Assembly: GCA_036877525.1 (NCBI GenBank)
Contig: JAZGTH010000098.1
Location: forward strand, 62,001 to 126,000
Source of the DNA: Chromobotia macracanthus
Lineage: Eukaryota; Chordata; Actinopteri; Cypriniformes; Botiidae
DNA: 64,000 nucleotides
Direction of reading: 5' to 3'
Under the pieces are notes generated by a model. It searched no databases. It was given only the letters and a program-made list of their open reading frames with translations, and was not told the origin of the DNA. How positions within the stretch are numbered: position 1 is the stretch's first letter; every line of letters starts with the position of its first letter. This document shows, piece after piece, positions 10,915-22,674 of the stretch. A program made the translations under genes and the position numbers.

Positions 10915-12240
10915 ACACATACACACATACATACAATAAATTAAATAAGTTCTTGTGTACATTGGGCATTTGTTGTATGCTCTTATCTGGCCCTATTCAA
11001 CATTAATATAAAAAAATACTGTAATATTTGCCATTTTAGATAGGTAATGAAATGATGCCACAATTTAGATGTAAACAAGTTAAAAACAAGTTTATGCATT
11101 TAGGCCTAAAATCTTTAGATCAAAAAGTTTAAGAGATCATGAGAAACAAATTAAGTAGAATGTGTCCAAACTTTTACAGTAAGTCAAGAACCAGATAAAA
11201 AAAATCACTTTTTAATGTTCAAAACAACTTCACAGCATTGTTGGTATAAGCTTCTGTCTTGTTTGTTTAAACTTCTAGAGCATAACAAGTACAAATCCCA
11301 AGCTTATATATAAGATTACAATAACACACATATACCAGACAAAGAGCAATTCGAATATTCCCAATCCATCAAAAGTAAAGTCTATTCACAGTGGTCACAG
11401 TTAACATCCATCCAGTGAGATCCATACCAGTAAGGGAACAAAAAACAGATCACAAAGCTACCGAGAGCTTCCCACAGGACTGCTTGAGCTGCTGAAAGCC
11501 ATGTGGCCCACTCAGTAGAGCCGGCCAATCTGTGCCAGCGAGGTGCACTTTCATGTGGGCAAGGCGGGGAGATGTGACTGATGCCCCACCTCCTGGTATG
11601 TTCCCACGAGGAACGAGGTAGAGGAGAACTGGGGGGTGTGGGACTGTCAGGGGCTTGTCATAATGTTCCTCTACATGATACTCCAAGATCTTTAAGTGCA
11701 GGTGTTCCCACTACATGACGTTTTCTTGTACCTCCCCTCCTCCACTCATCTCTGCCAGTGTTCTCCCTCTCCCTCGCCCCCTGCCATTACACGCAGACAT
11801 TTAAATTTGCTTGTTTAGCATGCCCCCTTCATTCCAGCGCCACACAGCGTATGCATATATGCAAACAGAGGCACGCACCAGCCTGAAAGACTGGGGAATC
11901 CACAAACACACACGCCGCAGCTGGTGGAGAACCATACGGAGCTCCTCAACCGTTTACGTGGAAGTTACAAGGAGATTTCCATCATGGCAACATCCAACAT
12001 TGATTCATTCTCACTAGCCCATTAATTGCCTTTGGCTGTCTAGAGTGTTTTCTTAGCTTTTTAAACGCAGAATTGCACATCTGAAATGAGAACAGGGTGG
12101 CACAGGAGTAATCGTGGCGGAATACAAACCATCAGAACTTTGCTCATTTTCGTCTCGTCTGGCTCCCAGTCCACACCAGTTATCTGAGAGGAAAAACGAA
12201 GGCTTCGTTAAAATTGCCAGTTGTCATTACACATACGCCA
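10915..12240. other. Non-coding stretch with a GC-richer patch
   Basis: 10,915-11,440 is A+T-rich and featureless. 11,450-11,960 is clearly more GC-rich, with open frames on both strands (78 codons minus at 11,450-11,686; 68 codons plus at 11,811-12,017). Neither shows a domain, and no convincing splice pair flanks them. It may be a conserved non-coding block. Confidence 0.4.
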
Positions 12241-12850
12241 TGTTATGCATGCTGAATATCATTAGCGGCTAACATTTTCTCTCTCATTTTTTTTTCCATC
12301 CACGCTGGCACGGCTCTTTGTCAGTGATGGTAATTATCAATCGGAAAAGCATGCCGTTAGTATCCACGGATCTTCTTAGTGGGCTTGACATTGCATATTT
12401 GATCACGTTTTACCCCACATACAAAAAACAGAAGAAACACACAGGAATCCATTGAAAGTCCTTCTTCTTGTGATCTGCTGTATTGAGTTATGAAGACACT
12501 CCAATTATTGTCTCATTTTCAAGTGTATTTTCCTTCTCTTTTTCACATAAGAAAAAATAAACCACTTAGCACACATAATAACCTTTAATTCTTCCCGACA
12601 TGGCTGGCTTTCTGGTCCATAAAAATGAGCCGCGTGCAATTTGCATAGCCACATTCAAATGAGCTCCATTGTGCAGGGACGTGTAATTAGCTCGGCTCTG
12701 CACGGCTGGGTTAAGGTCTCGTTTCCAGCCGTCTCATTTAAAAAGACCCATTGTCTTCACGCAAACTAGCATTAATTCCGTCAGGAGTGAAAAGCGACTG
12801 ATCCTGATGAGACGTTCGTTTATTCCGCAGCGCTGTTTGTTTGCTAATTT
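12241..12850. promoter_or_regulatory. Candidate conserved non-coding block
   Basis: Repeat-free and CpG-containing, with an octamer-like AATTTGCAT at about 12,638-12,646, TAATTA at about 12,684-12,689, and words such as TTATCAATCGG and GCATTAATTCCG. This is the composition expected of a developmental enhancer. Called from appearance only. Confidence 0.3.
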
Positions 12851-13343
12851 ATACCAAGACCCCGTCGTTCTTCCCTTAAGCTATCCTCTTTGTCTTGCCT
12901 TGAAAATTACAAAATCTTACAAGAAATCAATACTTAATTGATTATTCACTTTTCCGCAGCTTCAAACGGCTTGTGCATGTTAGATCCCACAGCATTCCCT
13001 CCTTCTCCCGGGCAGACAGGCAGACTGGATGCAGAAAGGCACGCAGAAGGCTGGCTAGGTGGCAGAGTTCCTGAATGTAGAAGCAGACGGCTATAGCAGG
13101 CAACCATGTAAGAAGCTTTAGTGGCTGAGTGTGCACAGTCGCATCATCCCGATGGGAAAACGGTGCTGATTCTCACAGGCAGGAAAAGTTCCCATGTGAA
13201 CAGGATCTGTTTATACATTCCCAGAGAAAAAAGTGCTGAACTTTGGGCATCAACGGAGAAGGGCAGAAAAATATCAATGACCTTTGAGCAACAAACATAC
13301 TCTTTTAAAAGCTGGAAATATGGATGTGTATGGACAAGATGCC

Positions 13344-13348
<5 letters not shown>

Positions 13349-13375
<27 letters not shown>
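13349..13375. repeat. (TA)n microsatellite
   Basis: An uninterrupted TA run of about 13 units inside an otherwise GC-richer block. Confidence 0.95.
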
Positions 13376-13379
<4 letters not shown>

Positions 13380-13434
13380 AGATTTTTCTTATACTCAATT
13401 TTGTGGTCTTTGTGCATGTGCCACCAGCGTGGAC

Positions 13435-13448
13435 TGGGCACCGTGCCA
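13435..13448. promoter_or_regulatory. NFI-like palindrome, site 1 (TGGGCACCGTGCCA)
   Basis: GGCAC-C-GTGCC is an odd-centred palindrome with a 5-bp half-spacer, close to the NFI consensus TTGGC-N5-GCCAA. The same core recurs about 155 bp downstream. Binding is inference. Confidence 0.3.
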
Positions 13449-13589
13449 CCTGGCCCCTGGGGCGCCCTTATCACAGCGAGGCAGGGCGGGTACCGCTTGC
13501 AGACACATAATGACAATGACAGGCACACAACATTACGAAACACTGAGCAAATTGGCAGGAAGCGCATGCGAAGGAAGCAGATGGCAGAT

Positions 13590-13604
13590 TTGGCACCGTG
13601 CCAG
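13590..13604. promoter_or_regulatory. NFI-like palindrome, site 2 (TTGGCACCGTGCCAG)
   Basis: TTGGC-ACCGT-GCCAG differs from the NFI palindrome TTGGC-N5-GCCAA only at the last base, and shares GGCACCGTGCCA with the upstream site. Confidence 0.35.
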
Positions 13605-14220
13605 CCTGGTGCTGCGAACATGCTAAATAGCTGCACATCATGGATTCTGCAACTTGTTGCTTCATTGGATCCCCCGGCCATCACTGGTGGGCGAAGAACT
13701 CACGTGAGCTCCATACGCAACGACCCACCACAGCAGAAACTGACGCTGGAGCGTGTATGCACGTGTGGGAGGAACCAAAACAGCCTTTGGGCGGGTGAAG
13801 AGGGACAATTGCAATGCTGGTTGCCCACTCTTTGCCTAATGAGAGGCGGAAGGATGGCATTCATTGCTGTGGATAGCAATGAGCAGACAGCCGCCCACCC
13901 ACTCGCCCGCCCATGGTGGAGTGTGCCATGGAAATGAAACTACCATACTTTAACAGCATGGGACGCCATCAGAAAACAATGCCACTGCAGAGCTGGAACT
14001 CCAAGTGGAAAACTCGCCAACAGCCCAGAGAGAGTAGCTGCCTGGTATTGGGGAGGGTTGTTCTGCAAAATACTGGATGGGCTGAGTGAGAGCAGATTCT
14101 TCAGTAAATGTCTCATGGTCTAGATAAAGGGAGACATAATGGAATGCCCACGGGGCTTTGCAAATCAAATGCAATGTTTGAAGTAGTACAATTTTGAGGT
14201 ACATTACAGGGAAACGCAAT

Positions 14221-14560
14221 TTGAATTGCTAATGAGGTGATGCATATCTGCATTCTAATTAGATGGGTGTGAGTCTGCAGCCCGCAGTCTGTTACCGCTG
14301 GACTACAACGTTCTGCGAGCTTGTCTGCGGGAACTAGCGCTCGTTACGAATAAATGACTCTCTTTTGTTCTACCTTTTTATTTTTCACAAAACAAACATC
14401 GAATATGCGATGAAAAGGGGCAGATGAAATTAAAATTATTGATTGATCCAGCGTCCGTTTGAGAATCTAATTAGACGGGACGTGGACAAAAGCTGATATT
14501 GTAATAGATTGTCTCCGTGTTAGCAGATAGTCAGATTGCACCCGGACTGCAATTTATCTT
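14221..14560. promoter_or_regulatory. Candidate conserved block with two identical TCTAATTAGA palindromes
   Basis: The perfect 10-bp palindrome TCTAATTAGA occurs at 14,254-14,263 and again at 14,466-14,475. TAATTA is the core site of many homeodomain proteins. The intervening DNA is unique and CpG-containing (CGTTCTGCGAGCTTG, AACTAGCGCTCGTTACG). This suggests an enhancer; conservation is untested. Confidence 0.35.
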
Positions 14561-15120
14561 CTTTAATGCAACCTGGATATTAAAAACTGTAATGAAGGCA
14601 AATAGCCAAACCTGTGGAAAGCTGTTGTACATCCGTTATTTTTAAAAACAGCTGATGAAAATGCTGCTCTCAAACAAAGGTAGGTCTTATAACAACCAGC
14701 ACTTGTGATCAATGTTATTCTGTTATCACTGCTTTTCTGTATGTTATTTGACTGTTGCACAAAAATTTAATAAATGCTGTTTTTATCCACACTATGTAGA
14801 CTTTGTGTGATTATTTTGTATTCCTTAAGGCTGCACACAGAGATAAATGGTTGCCATGTGAACATAAATTGCTTATTTATGATGGTGAAGAAAAACGAAC
14901 AGACCGTCATCAGCACAAAGGGGTCATTATAATAAGTACCAAAAATGAGAGCAGTCGAATGTATCCGCATGCAGAAAACAGCAAACAGCTGCTCTCTATA
15001 ACCTATTAACACTGCTGTTCTAACTGCATCTGGACATTATAAAAACATAAACACAATGTTTTTATAACGTATACGGTTCTTATTCGGTGGATATAACAAT
15101 CTCATATGTGAAAGTATGAG
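14561..15120. other. Non-coding spacer
   Basis: A+T-rich with no identifiable gene or repeat. Open frames of 65-81 codons on both strands at 14,563-15,012 are unlike any protein I know. Confidence 0.5.
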
Positions 15121-15970
15121 TGCCCCAGTTCAATGTCATTCACACAGCACATCATGTTTAACAAGACGGGGGAATTGCGAATAAAGCTAATGCATATGCG
15201 ACCACCACCATCCAGCTCACTCGTTCCGTATGTGTGATGTCGGCGCGTCCTTGAATTAGAGAAACTTCACCCCATGCTCATAAAAGAATCACAATTGAGC
15301 TGCGTCCCCTGGTCGTCCTGCGGAGAATAAACACAGGGAATGGCGGCATTTGTCATGCTGATCCGGAAGCAAAAACCGCATCTGTGTGTTGTTTACAAAA
15401 AAAACAGACCAGAGATGAACCTGGAGAAATTGCCTCGTTTACCATGATTGTGAGGGGAAAACACTTTTGCCTGTGTAAAAATAGGAACGCGGATACATTT
15501 ACCCTTAAATATCAAAACACTCGTTTTCAATGAGCTTCTAGCTCATCTAGAAGGTAAGACAACATCAAGGCCTCTGTGGTTCCAGTAACGGTCTTTCATT
15601 TTGCAAGGTCATTAGGGAAGATATTAATGGCTGCCTTCTGTTTTTATATGCATAGCTAGGCAGTCAGTGGGTCACCATGTTGAACCCGTCTCTCAACAAA
15701 AAGCTTTCTGCTTCACCAGCCCCATCCGCTTACATCTTTTAAGTGCTCTTTTATGCATATGAAGCCTCTGTACTCAGATCGAGCGCAATATTTATGAGCT
15801 CTAGATGAGCTGCATATTATTATTGTTGTTATCTGTTTCAGGAAAATAACATTAGCGGGGTGCGAGCAATCATCAAATTGCCTGATTTATGCATCTGTAA
15901 TGCTAAAGAACACCCTTTAGGCAGGACAGAAAGCTGTAAAAATTTGTTTTACCGGATTAATTAATCAGAA
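15121..15970. promoter_or_regulatory. Candidate conserved non-coding block
   Basis: Long, repeat-free and CpG-containing. It includes the perfect palindrome GATTAATTAATC at 15,955-15,966 and words such as TTATGCATCTGTAATGC. It is one of the more enhancer-like stretches in the window by composition. Confidence 0.3.
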
Positions 15971-16816
15971 GCTGAAGCCTCGTCTTTGTCGGGTCGCGTT
16001 GATGGTAGTTTTGGGGGAAAATGCAAAAGGAAAGCGGGAGAAAAAAAACTGAGCTTTGACCTAGTGTAACCTGAAGAGCTGGTGAGATTCTTGACACGAG
16101 TTAAAAATATCATGATCCACTAAAGGTATAAAGAACAGCAATGTGAGATCTGTACTTATCTGGAATGCTCATAGGCATCCAGTCTCTCGCTCTAGTCCCT
16201 CTGAGAGTGTACGTGGTTTATTAGCAGCGCTTTCTTTTACCTGAGGGGAAAAACACACACAAGTGAGATGTACATGTTCGGTGAAGAATAAATTGTGGAA
16301 TCATATAGAGATGAAATTTAGACTTTGTGTCATATTTAATTCTGTGTTCTTGAGCTTTGAACCTTGAAGAGTTACTGTGTACGTTTTTGGTAGCTGAGCC
16401 GTCTTATCTAGGATCTTATGAAGTAAGTTCCACCTATGAAAGACATTCAAAATTGCTCAAATCATCCTAATTCATTCATGTTGCGTTTGCTTACACGTGT
16501 CTACGCTCAAAAGTCAATATCTGAAAGATCAAAGTGTGAGGTTTAAGCTATCATCTTTTTCATTAAAACAGGGATTTTGCCACAGACATTGTAGCTCACC
16601 TAAATCTGCAAAGTAAATATGAGAATTTAGAGCTCTACACATCTGCAACGCTGGTGCCACCAAAAGGTGACATGAAGGCAATATGCATACACCAGACAGA
16701 AGCCACAAATCACCAGAATTTCTATCTCATTTACATGCACTGTAGTTTGTCCTCCTCATGACCTGCCTGGGAAAGCATATATCAAAATCCAATATTCAAA
16801 TGCCAAAATGAAACAA
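15971..16816. other. Non-coding spacer
   Basis: No gene, microsatellite or recognisable mobile element seen. Confidence 0.5.
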
Positions 16817-17115
16817 CCCAGCTAACAAATTTAGGTTGCAAAAATATTTCCCTAACATTTCCATTAAATAACAAAAATGCTATTTTGAAAGTTCAAAACG
16901 TCCAGTTTTGGGGATTTGTATTAACATTATTGCCTGGTTATAAGAACGTTATTCAAACATTTTAAAAACATTTTTAAAATGCTAACTAACTACTCAAGAA
17001 TAATGGTTTTAATATGTGAAATACAACGTTAAAAAAACATTCTACTAACGGTATGCAAGAACATTTTGATAACAGAACGTTTAGAAAACATTAGCAATAT
17101 TCTGAGAATGTGTTA
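16817..17115 (+). mobile_element. CCCAGCTAACA MITE, copy 4
   Basis: The left terminus CCCAGCTAACA is perfect and is followed by AATTTAGGTTGCAAAAATAT. The body follows the family through ATTCTACTAACG and the TCTGAGAATG segment. The right terminal repeat is lost near 17,110. Confidence 0.9.
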
Positions 17116-18299
17116 ATGACATTCACCATCTTAAACATACAGTACGTCACAAACATACATTTGGAAACAAAATTAAAGCAAACAAAGTAGAAGACATACC
17201 AAGGTGCTAGTCTCATGTAAGACACATACGTAACTGTTGTGTTTGCAACAGAAGAGGAATGACGGATGTTTATTGCTCTACATCCATACGGGCTGATGAG
17301 ACAGCATGCTATAGATGCCAGAGTACAAAAATCATCCTTCAAAGTCTAAGATGTCCCACAGAGCAAAACAAACATCTCTTGCTACCTCATATGGAGCTCA
17401 GTCCACTCTGAGCACATGAGACCTTCTGTAAACTGATAAATCAGGCCTTGTGAGAACCCTCCTGGATCACCGATGAGACCTTCAAGGCACAAACCTAGCA
17501 AGAACTCTCAATGCATGACATTAAGGAGCTATTAAATGTACCCGAGAATAGGATTACGCTGTGTTATCTTCTAATCCTGCTCTTTGGAGGAAAGAAACAA
17601 GAAACAGGTTTGTGAAGGTCTGAAAGGCCGGATCACACACTTCCTGATAATAACCGAGTGCAAAACTAGTCCTACCTTGAACATTCTTTTAAAGCCGTTA
17701 TGTAACTGATTTACTGAAGTCTATAGGGAAAATAATCACAACAAAAGAGCAAACTTTCATTTCTGCTACTCTTTACATGTTTCCGCAGTGCATTATGGGA
17801 AATAAGAAATGTTTAGAGTACCATGAATACGAGACATAAATCTTGATGCCTAACATGTGCAGGTCTGTCAAATGGCTCATTACAGAACCAACAGTAACAG
17901 CTACTAATTTTAACTGCCACCAAACCATGAACACAAAAATCAGAGCTTCTTCAGAAAAAAATTATTCCATAAACTCTGCTTTGCCTTCATTCACATTCTG
18001 AACTGAATGTGAACACATTCTGAAGTGAATCTGGATTAAGACAACATGGCTGCAACACTTCAATACTGTTAAGCCCCACAGCACCAGGGTGGCAGTACAT
18101 ACACAGTGTTATGACACAGCCATCTGGACCAGTGCCTGCCCAACTGTATTAAGCCACCCAGTCTGGCTGTTGTGTCCGGGGGACAGACTCATGAATTTAA
18201 ACCAGCTTTCCCTGCCATAGAGCACAAATTGTAATGCAAATGAAGCCTGTGATTCGTTATCATGAACATGGTTACAGTAGAGCAACTATAAACCTTTAT
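17116..18299. other. Non-coding stretch
   Basis: No gene seen. A small duplication at about 17,991-18,031 repeats CACATTCTGAACTGAAT / CACATTCTGAAGTGAAT. Confidence 0.5.
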
Positions 18300-18900
18300 C
18301 AGCAATGGAGCTCATTTAATTAAAGATTCGAGCAAAAGAGACACCGTTCAGCATGCTTCTTTGCACGCAGGTCGTACTTGTGGAGATTATTGTAAATATG
18401 GCCATTGTGAGAGAGTGCACTTCAGGGAAGAGAAAACAAATATTTGCTCCATCCAGTCCTGGAGAACGTGTGTGATCGTCTCTGTTTTAATGCACTGGGT
18501 GTGTGTTTGCATGCATGTGTATGAGCACATCTCTGTGTGTGTATTTTCAAAGGGATGAATCTTTATTCCATAAGCTCTGATGCCTGGTGTGGTTTTTAAT
18601 GTTTTTAGCCGTGGAAAGCTGGGCGGCTACAACTCAAATTACTGCACCGACAGCAACAAACACCCTTGCGCCGCCTGTCAGCCTGCAAAACAGCTCCAAT
18701 TACATCTGCTGAGAGCAATCGGGACATTTTTAGATTTACGTTTTTCAGACACAAAGGAAGAGCAGTTGTTTACGTGCAGCTGCAATGCCCCCCTCTGTTT
18801 TGGTCCATTATGACAGCGATAATAACAAACGAATGTGGCTTTACAAAAAAATCATGCGATCTTCGTTTTCGCAAGGCGCTGCTTAACCTTTGGGTGACAC
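18300..18900. promoter_or_regulatory. Candidate conserved non-coding block
   Basis: Unique, CpG-containing DNA with the palindromes TTTAATTAAA (18,315-18,324) and TGCAGCTGCA (18,775-18,784, which holds an E-box CAGCTG). A 77-codon plus-strand frame at 18,580-18,813 has no recognised domain. A TG-rich patch lies at 18,481-18,545. Confidence 0.3.
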
Positions 18901-20695
18901 ACACGTCTGTGCTTGTATACAAGCGTGCTGTCATTTAAATTATTGATTTCATAGGTCTGATTTGAAAAGTAACGATTGCTTCATCCTAGGCTTAATTAAA
19001 GGCCATTGGCTAATAATGAGAACAGAATAAAGAGCCATACAGAGCTTCAAAGCATGACAATCAGTCTGATTGGAGATCAGGCGTCACCCCTGTATGTGGA
19101 TTTGTACCTAACTTAAGTCAAATAGCCTCCCTCCCTTCAATCAATAAGCATCCAGTATATTAGCCAAGTCTGGGAGCTGAATTTCAAAAGACAGGAATTT
19201 GCTGTTGACAATTCAGTAGGTTATAAAGACATACTTTGAAACAGCCTACCTGTGAGGGCTTTAGGCTTCTTAAAGGGTAAGAGAAAAAGTGTGACGTCTT
19301 TACGAATAATGTGAAACACAACAATTGTGCGCATTTTATTCTAGCACTCTAAAGTGACGCAGGAAGTGTTAAGTGATTCTGAGCGTTTCAAAAGCCAAGA
19401 GAACAGTTACAAACTATGTCAAGATTCAGCGCCGCAACTGTTCGGTGAATTCGCCCATTATCACAATTAATTATATCGCTCACATATTTGTTAAATTATC
19501 TTTTTCAAGTGAGTTATACAACATAGTTTTTAAAACATGCATTTGTCTTACATTCCCACCTCTATATCTCATCTGATGGGACTTTGGGAAGCTATAAAGA
19601 CTATTTCTCACAAACGGACAAAAAGTTCAAATTATTGCTTGACTCCGGGCCAGAAAACAGAGCTGCCGTGTTCACCCGAGCACTTTCATCTTAAGTGAAT
19701 TTAAGCAGTGCAATGCAATTTCACAATCCAAATACTCCAGCTGTTTAAAATTAAAGTTCCACGGTAACCATGGCGCCCCTCACCAGGATACAGACCATAA
19801 CATGTGGAAAACGTTTAGATGCGTTCCTCCAAACATTCCCATTCTCAACTTTTAAGAATTTTCACCACAGAAACTATACTTACATCAGGTAAACAGGACA
19901 CAGGTCACAGATAAAACAATATATACAACCAAAAAACGTCTGGAGACGGGAAAGAGGCAGTATGTAACCCCTCCATTAAACTAATTTGGAGCTGTTAGGG
20001 GTTACTTGTAAAGCCAACACTTATGACTACCCAACTTGATTATATTTACAAATGCAATTCACTCTTGTCTGGAATACGTGTCCGTGTATGTCAATCACAT
20101 AAAGTAATACAAGAAATAGGTACCTAATTACAGTTAGTATTTTTGAGAATCAGTCTCTCTTACTTTGCAGAGTATGCTTACATTTTTGTGGTCGTTTATT
20201 ATGACATGAAATACAGCGTCCACGGTGCAAACCAAAGCAGACGGTCTGAAATAACATAAATAAGTGCTTTAGAGAAACAGGTGGGCCAAGAAAAACTAAG
20301 GAAAAATATAAAAAGACCTAAAAATGATGGAAAGGTGTCCAAGGAAAACAATTTTACAGAATTGCGGCTTCTCGTGGGAATTTTTGCGCAACTCGTAGCT
20401 ATAAATTTACAACACAATGCTTTGGCTGTGCATCCACAGTTTGAGCGCTGGACCTTACAGACTCCGGGAACTGATGTAAATCCAACATGAGCTAAATGAG
20501 GCACCCATAACTATCACCCTGTAAATGAATGGATAAGCCAAGCCACATTCATAAATATTACATATCTTCTATAAAGCCAAGCCAAAATGCACTCATACAA
20601 TAGACCACTACAGCCTACATGAGATGAATGAAATAAAAACAAAAGAGCTGGAAATCATTTGAATAAATGTCTGGTTACAAACAGTATGTCTAGTC
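18901..20695. other. Non-coding stretch
   Basis: No recognisable gene. 20,199-20,504 is open on the minus strand (101 codons) and partly on the plus (69 codons), without domain or splice context. Confidence 0.5.
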
Positions 20696-20780
20696 TCTGT
20701 GTATGTGGGTGTCTGTGTGTTTGCGTGTGTCTCTGTGTTTCTGTGTTTGCATGTATCTGTGTCTGTGTGTGGATTTACTT
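20696..20780. repeat. Degenerate TG/TCTG-rich simple repeat
   Basis: About 85 bp of TG-dominated sequence with interspersed TC units. A similar short (TG) run lies at 21,049-21,073. Confidence 0.8.
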
Positions 20781-20957
20781 AACCATATGTTAGGGACAGA
20801 TTTTTACCCGAAAGTCAACAACACCGGACAAATCTGAGCAAAAACATTGAAAAAATGCCATTAAAATAGTAAATAAAGTTTGCTTTTAAATTGTAAAAAT
20901 GCAGAACATTTTCTGTTACGGTTATGGTTGGAGTGTGGGTTAGGTTATATTGTTTAT

Positions 20958-20986
20958 AACTAGTTGTTTGTTACAAACAACTAGTT
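20958..20986. repeat. Perfect 14-bp palindrome (AACTAGTTGTTTGT arms)
   Basis: AACTAGTTGTTTGT at 20,958-20,971 is followed, after one base, by its exact reverse complement ACAAACAACTAGTT at 20,973-20,986. ACTAG words recur just downstream. Its role is unknown; it could be a slippage or cruciform-prone site. Confidence 0.8.
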
Positions 20987-21454
20987 TACAATAAAACTAG
21001 TAAACAATAAAAGTCTATGGAATGTAGATTAAGTTAAGTAAATGCATGCGTGTCTGTATGTGTGTGTGTGTGAGTTATGGAGGGGATGCACCCGTATCAG
21101 GAGCACACCCCATGTGTGGAAAAGAGTGATGAATGTGCTCAGGTGATCAGGCTCCTCATTAAATAAAATGTAAATGAGGGGCCAGTGAATAAAACAGGAG
21201 TTCTGGCAGCATGGCGAGGACCTAATAGAAAGCTCCAGACATAAACCAATGACAGTGCTTCTGGGCACAGCAGCGTGCCTGGGGTGAGATTCAAAATGAA
21301 GCACCCAGAAAATGAGAGTCGAGCGAAGACGGAAAATGGATGGAGACCGCGGCCACTGGTGCTGGTGAGAGTCGCAGCGCAGATCTTCCTAGAGCACAAA
21401 ATAGCTTAAAGCAGCTGAATCTAACACAAGAGAAAATTAAAAATGGCACAAAGG

Positions 21455-21458
<4 letters not shown>

Positions 21459-21518
<60 letters not shown>
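21459..21518. repeat. (GA)n microsatellite
   Basis: An uninterrupted run of about 30 AG units. It produces the Arg-Glu and Ser-Leu repeat frames seen on either strand. Confidence 0.97.
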
Positions 21519-21521
<3 letters not shown>

Positions 21522-21807
21522 GGGGGAGGAAACATCCCACACACCAGACTGTCTATTATGCTGCTCAGAAGGAGCCTGGCTTTTGTTAAGGTTATTAAAA
21601 CAAAGAGAAACATGGAGAATTTATCATATTGGTTGAGGGTTGTTTAGATTTCCTACCCCGGAATGCCGCAGCTTTGCCTTGTCTGAACATGTAAGCAAAT
21701 TTTCACTTTGTAATTTTGCAGCAGTGTATTAAATTCTTTTGTCATGTAACTCACTATGAGACCATAAGGAAAATTTGTAGTCATTTTAATTCTTGACATT
21801 GGCTATA

Positions 21808-21880
21808 ACAGGGCTTGTCAAACCCATTTTAGGTCAAGGGCAGGAGTGGACTAAACATCACCTTATGCGGGCTGATTTTT
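21808..21880. mobile_element. Possible hAT-type fragment
   Basis: CAGGGCTTGTCAAACCCATTTTAGGT, then CAAGGGC and GCGGGCTG, resembles the start of vertebrate and fish hAT elements (CAGGGGTGTCAAACTCA). No matching other end was found. Confidence 0.35.
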
Positions 21881-22000
21881 TATTTGTCAAAGCTTGGTGT
21901 GCCAGTAGGAAGCGCATACACAACATAACAGTCTTCTGGAGACAATAAAGTACACAATCAACTTTTTGTGGCTTTAATAAGATCAAAAAAGACCAGGCAA

Positions 22001-22080
22001 AAAAAAATTCTGTCGTCATTTACTCACCCTCATGTCATTCCAAATCCTACAACTTACTTTCTTGTGTGGAACACAAATCT
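22001..22080. mobile_element. MITE family C, copy 2 (fragment)
   Basis: AATTCTGTCGTCATTTACTC, then ACCCTCATGTCATTCCAAAT and CTTTCTTGTGTGGAACACAA, is one arm of the common cyprinid inverted-repeat element. The outer end and the second arm are missing. Confidence 0.75.
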
Positions 22081-22098
22081 AAACATTCAAGCTGCTTT

Positions 22099-22438
22099 CC
22101 CAGTTAACAGGGAACATTGTTTCCTAATGTTCTTTAAAAGTTCTCTGAGTTTTCTCAACGTTATCAAAAACATTCATTAGCAGAATGTTTCTTTAACATT
22201 GTCACTTATCAAAAACATTATTCCTAAGCAGTTAGTGTAACATTTTAAAAATGTTACAGAACTAAAACAGAATTTAAATAATGCGCTGATGACCAAGCAA
22301 TAACATTAACAAAACGTCTAAAAAACTGGGCCTTTTGCATGTTGCTAGAACTTAACATCTTTTTTAACCTAACAACGTTTTTGTTACTTAATGAAAATGT
22401 TACAGAAACATTCTTGCAACCTAAAATTGTTAGCTGGG
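22099..22438 (-). mobile_element. CCCAGCTAACA MITE, copy 5 (complete)
   Basis: Reverse orientation with both ends: CCCAGTTAACAGGGAACATT at the left and ACCTAAAATTGTTAGCTGGG at the right, about 340 bp. The interior contains the family's ACCAAGCAATAACATTAAC segment. Confidence 0.92.
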
Positions 22439-22610
22439 CTGTTGCATTCAGATGCGGGTTTGTCTAAAACACACAGAATCTTGCCTTAAAACTTAAAAAC
22501 TGTCTTTGTATTGGACTGTAACGCTTCCACAGCAATCAGAACTCCAGGTGATCTGGAATTCAGTTTTTTTGTAACCAAGCACCATAGTAACAGACGTCAC
22601 ACTGATCGAG

Positions 22611-22612
<2 letters not shown>

Positions 22613-22666
<54 letters not shown>
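22613..22666. repeat. (CA)n microsatellite
   Basis: An uninterrupted run of 27 CA units. Confidence 0.98.

Positions 22667-22674
<8 letters not shown>

Larger units (their letters stand above)
12851..14220. other. GC-richer non-coding block with long overlapping open frames
   Basis: Plus 13,284-13,937 (217 codons) and minus 13,274-13,684 (136 codons) are open, but both read through a (TA)n run as alternating Tyr/Ile, and neither shows a protein domain. The GC-rich composition lowers stop frequency, which explains the frames. 13,430-13,760 is complex and CpG-containing and may be a conserved element; it carries two related palindromes (13,435-13,448 and 13,590-13,604). Confidence 0.45.

Noticed and set aside
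11450..11686. 78-codon minus frame as a gene
   Set aside because: GC-richer DNA with open frames on both strands; no domain or start context.
21291..21636. Arg-Glu or Ser-Leu repeat proteins
   Set aside because: They are translations of the (GA)n microsatellite.
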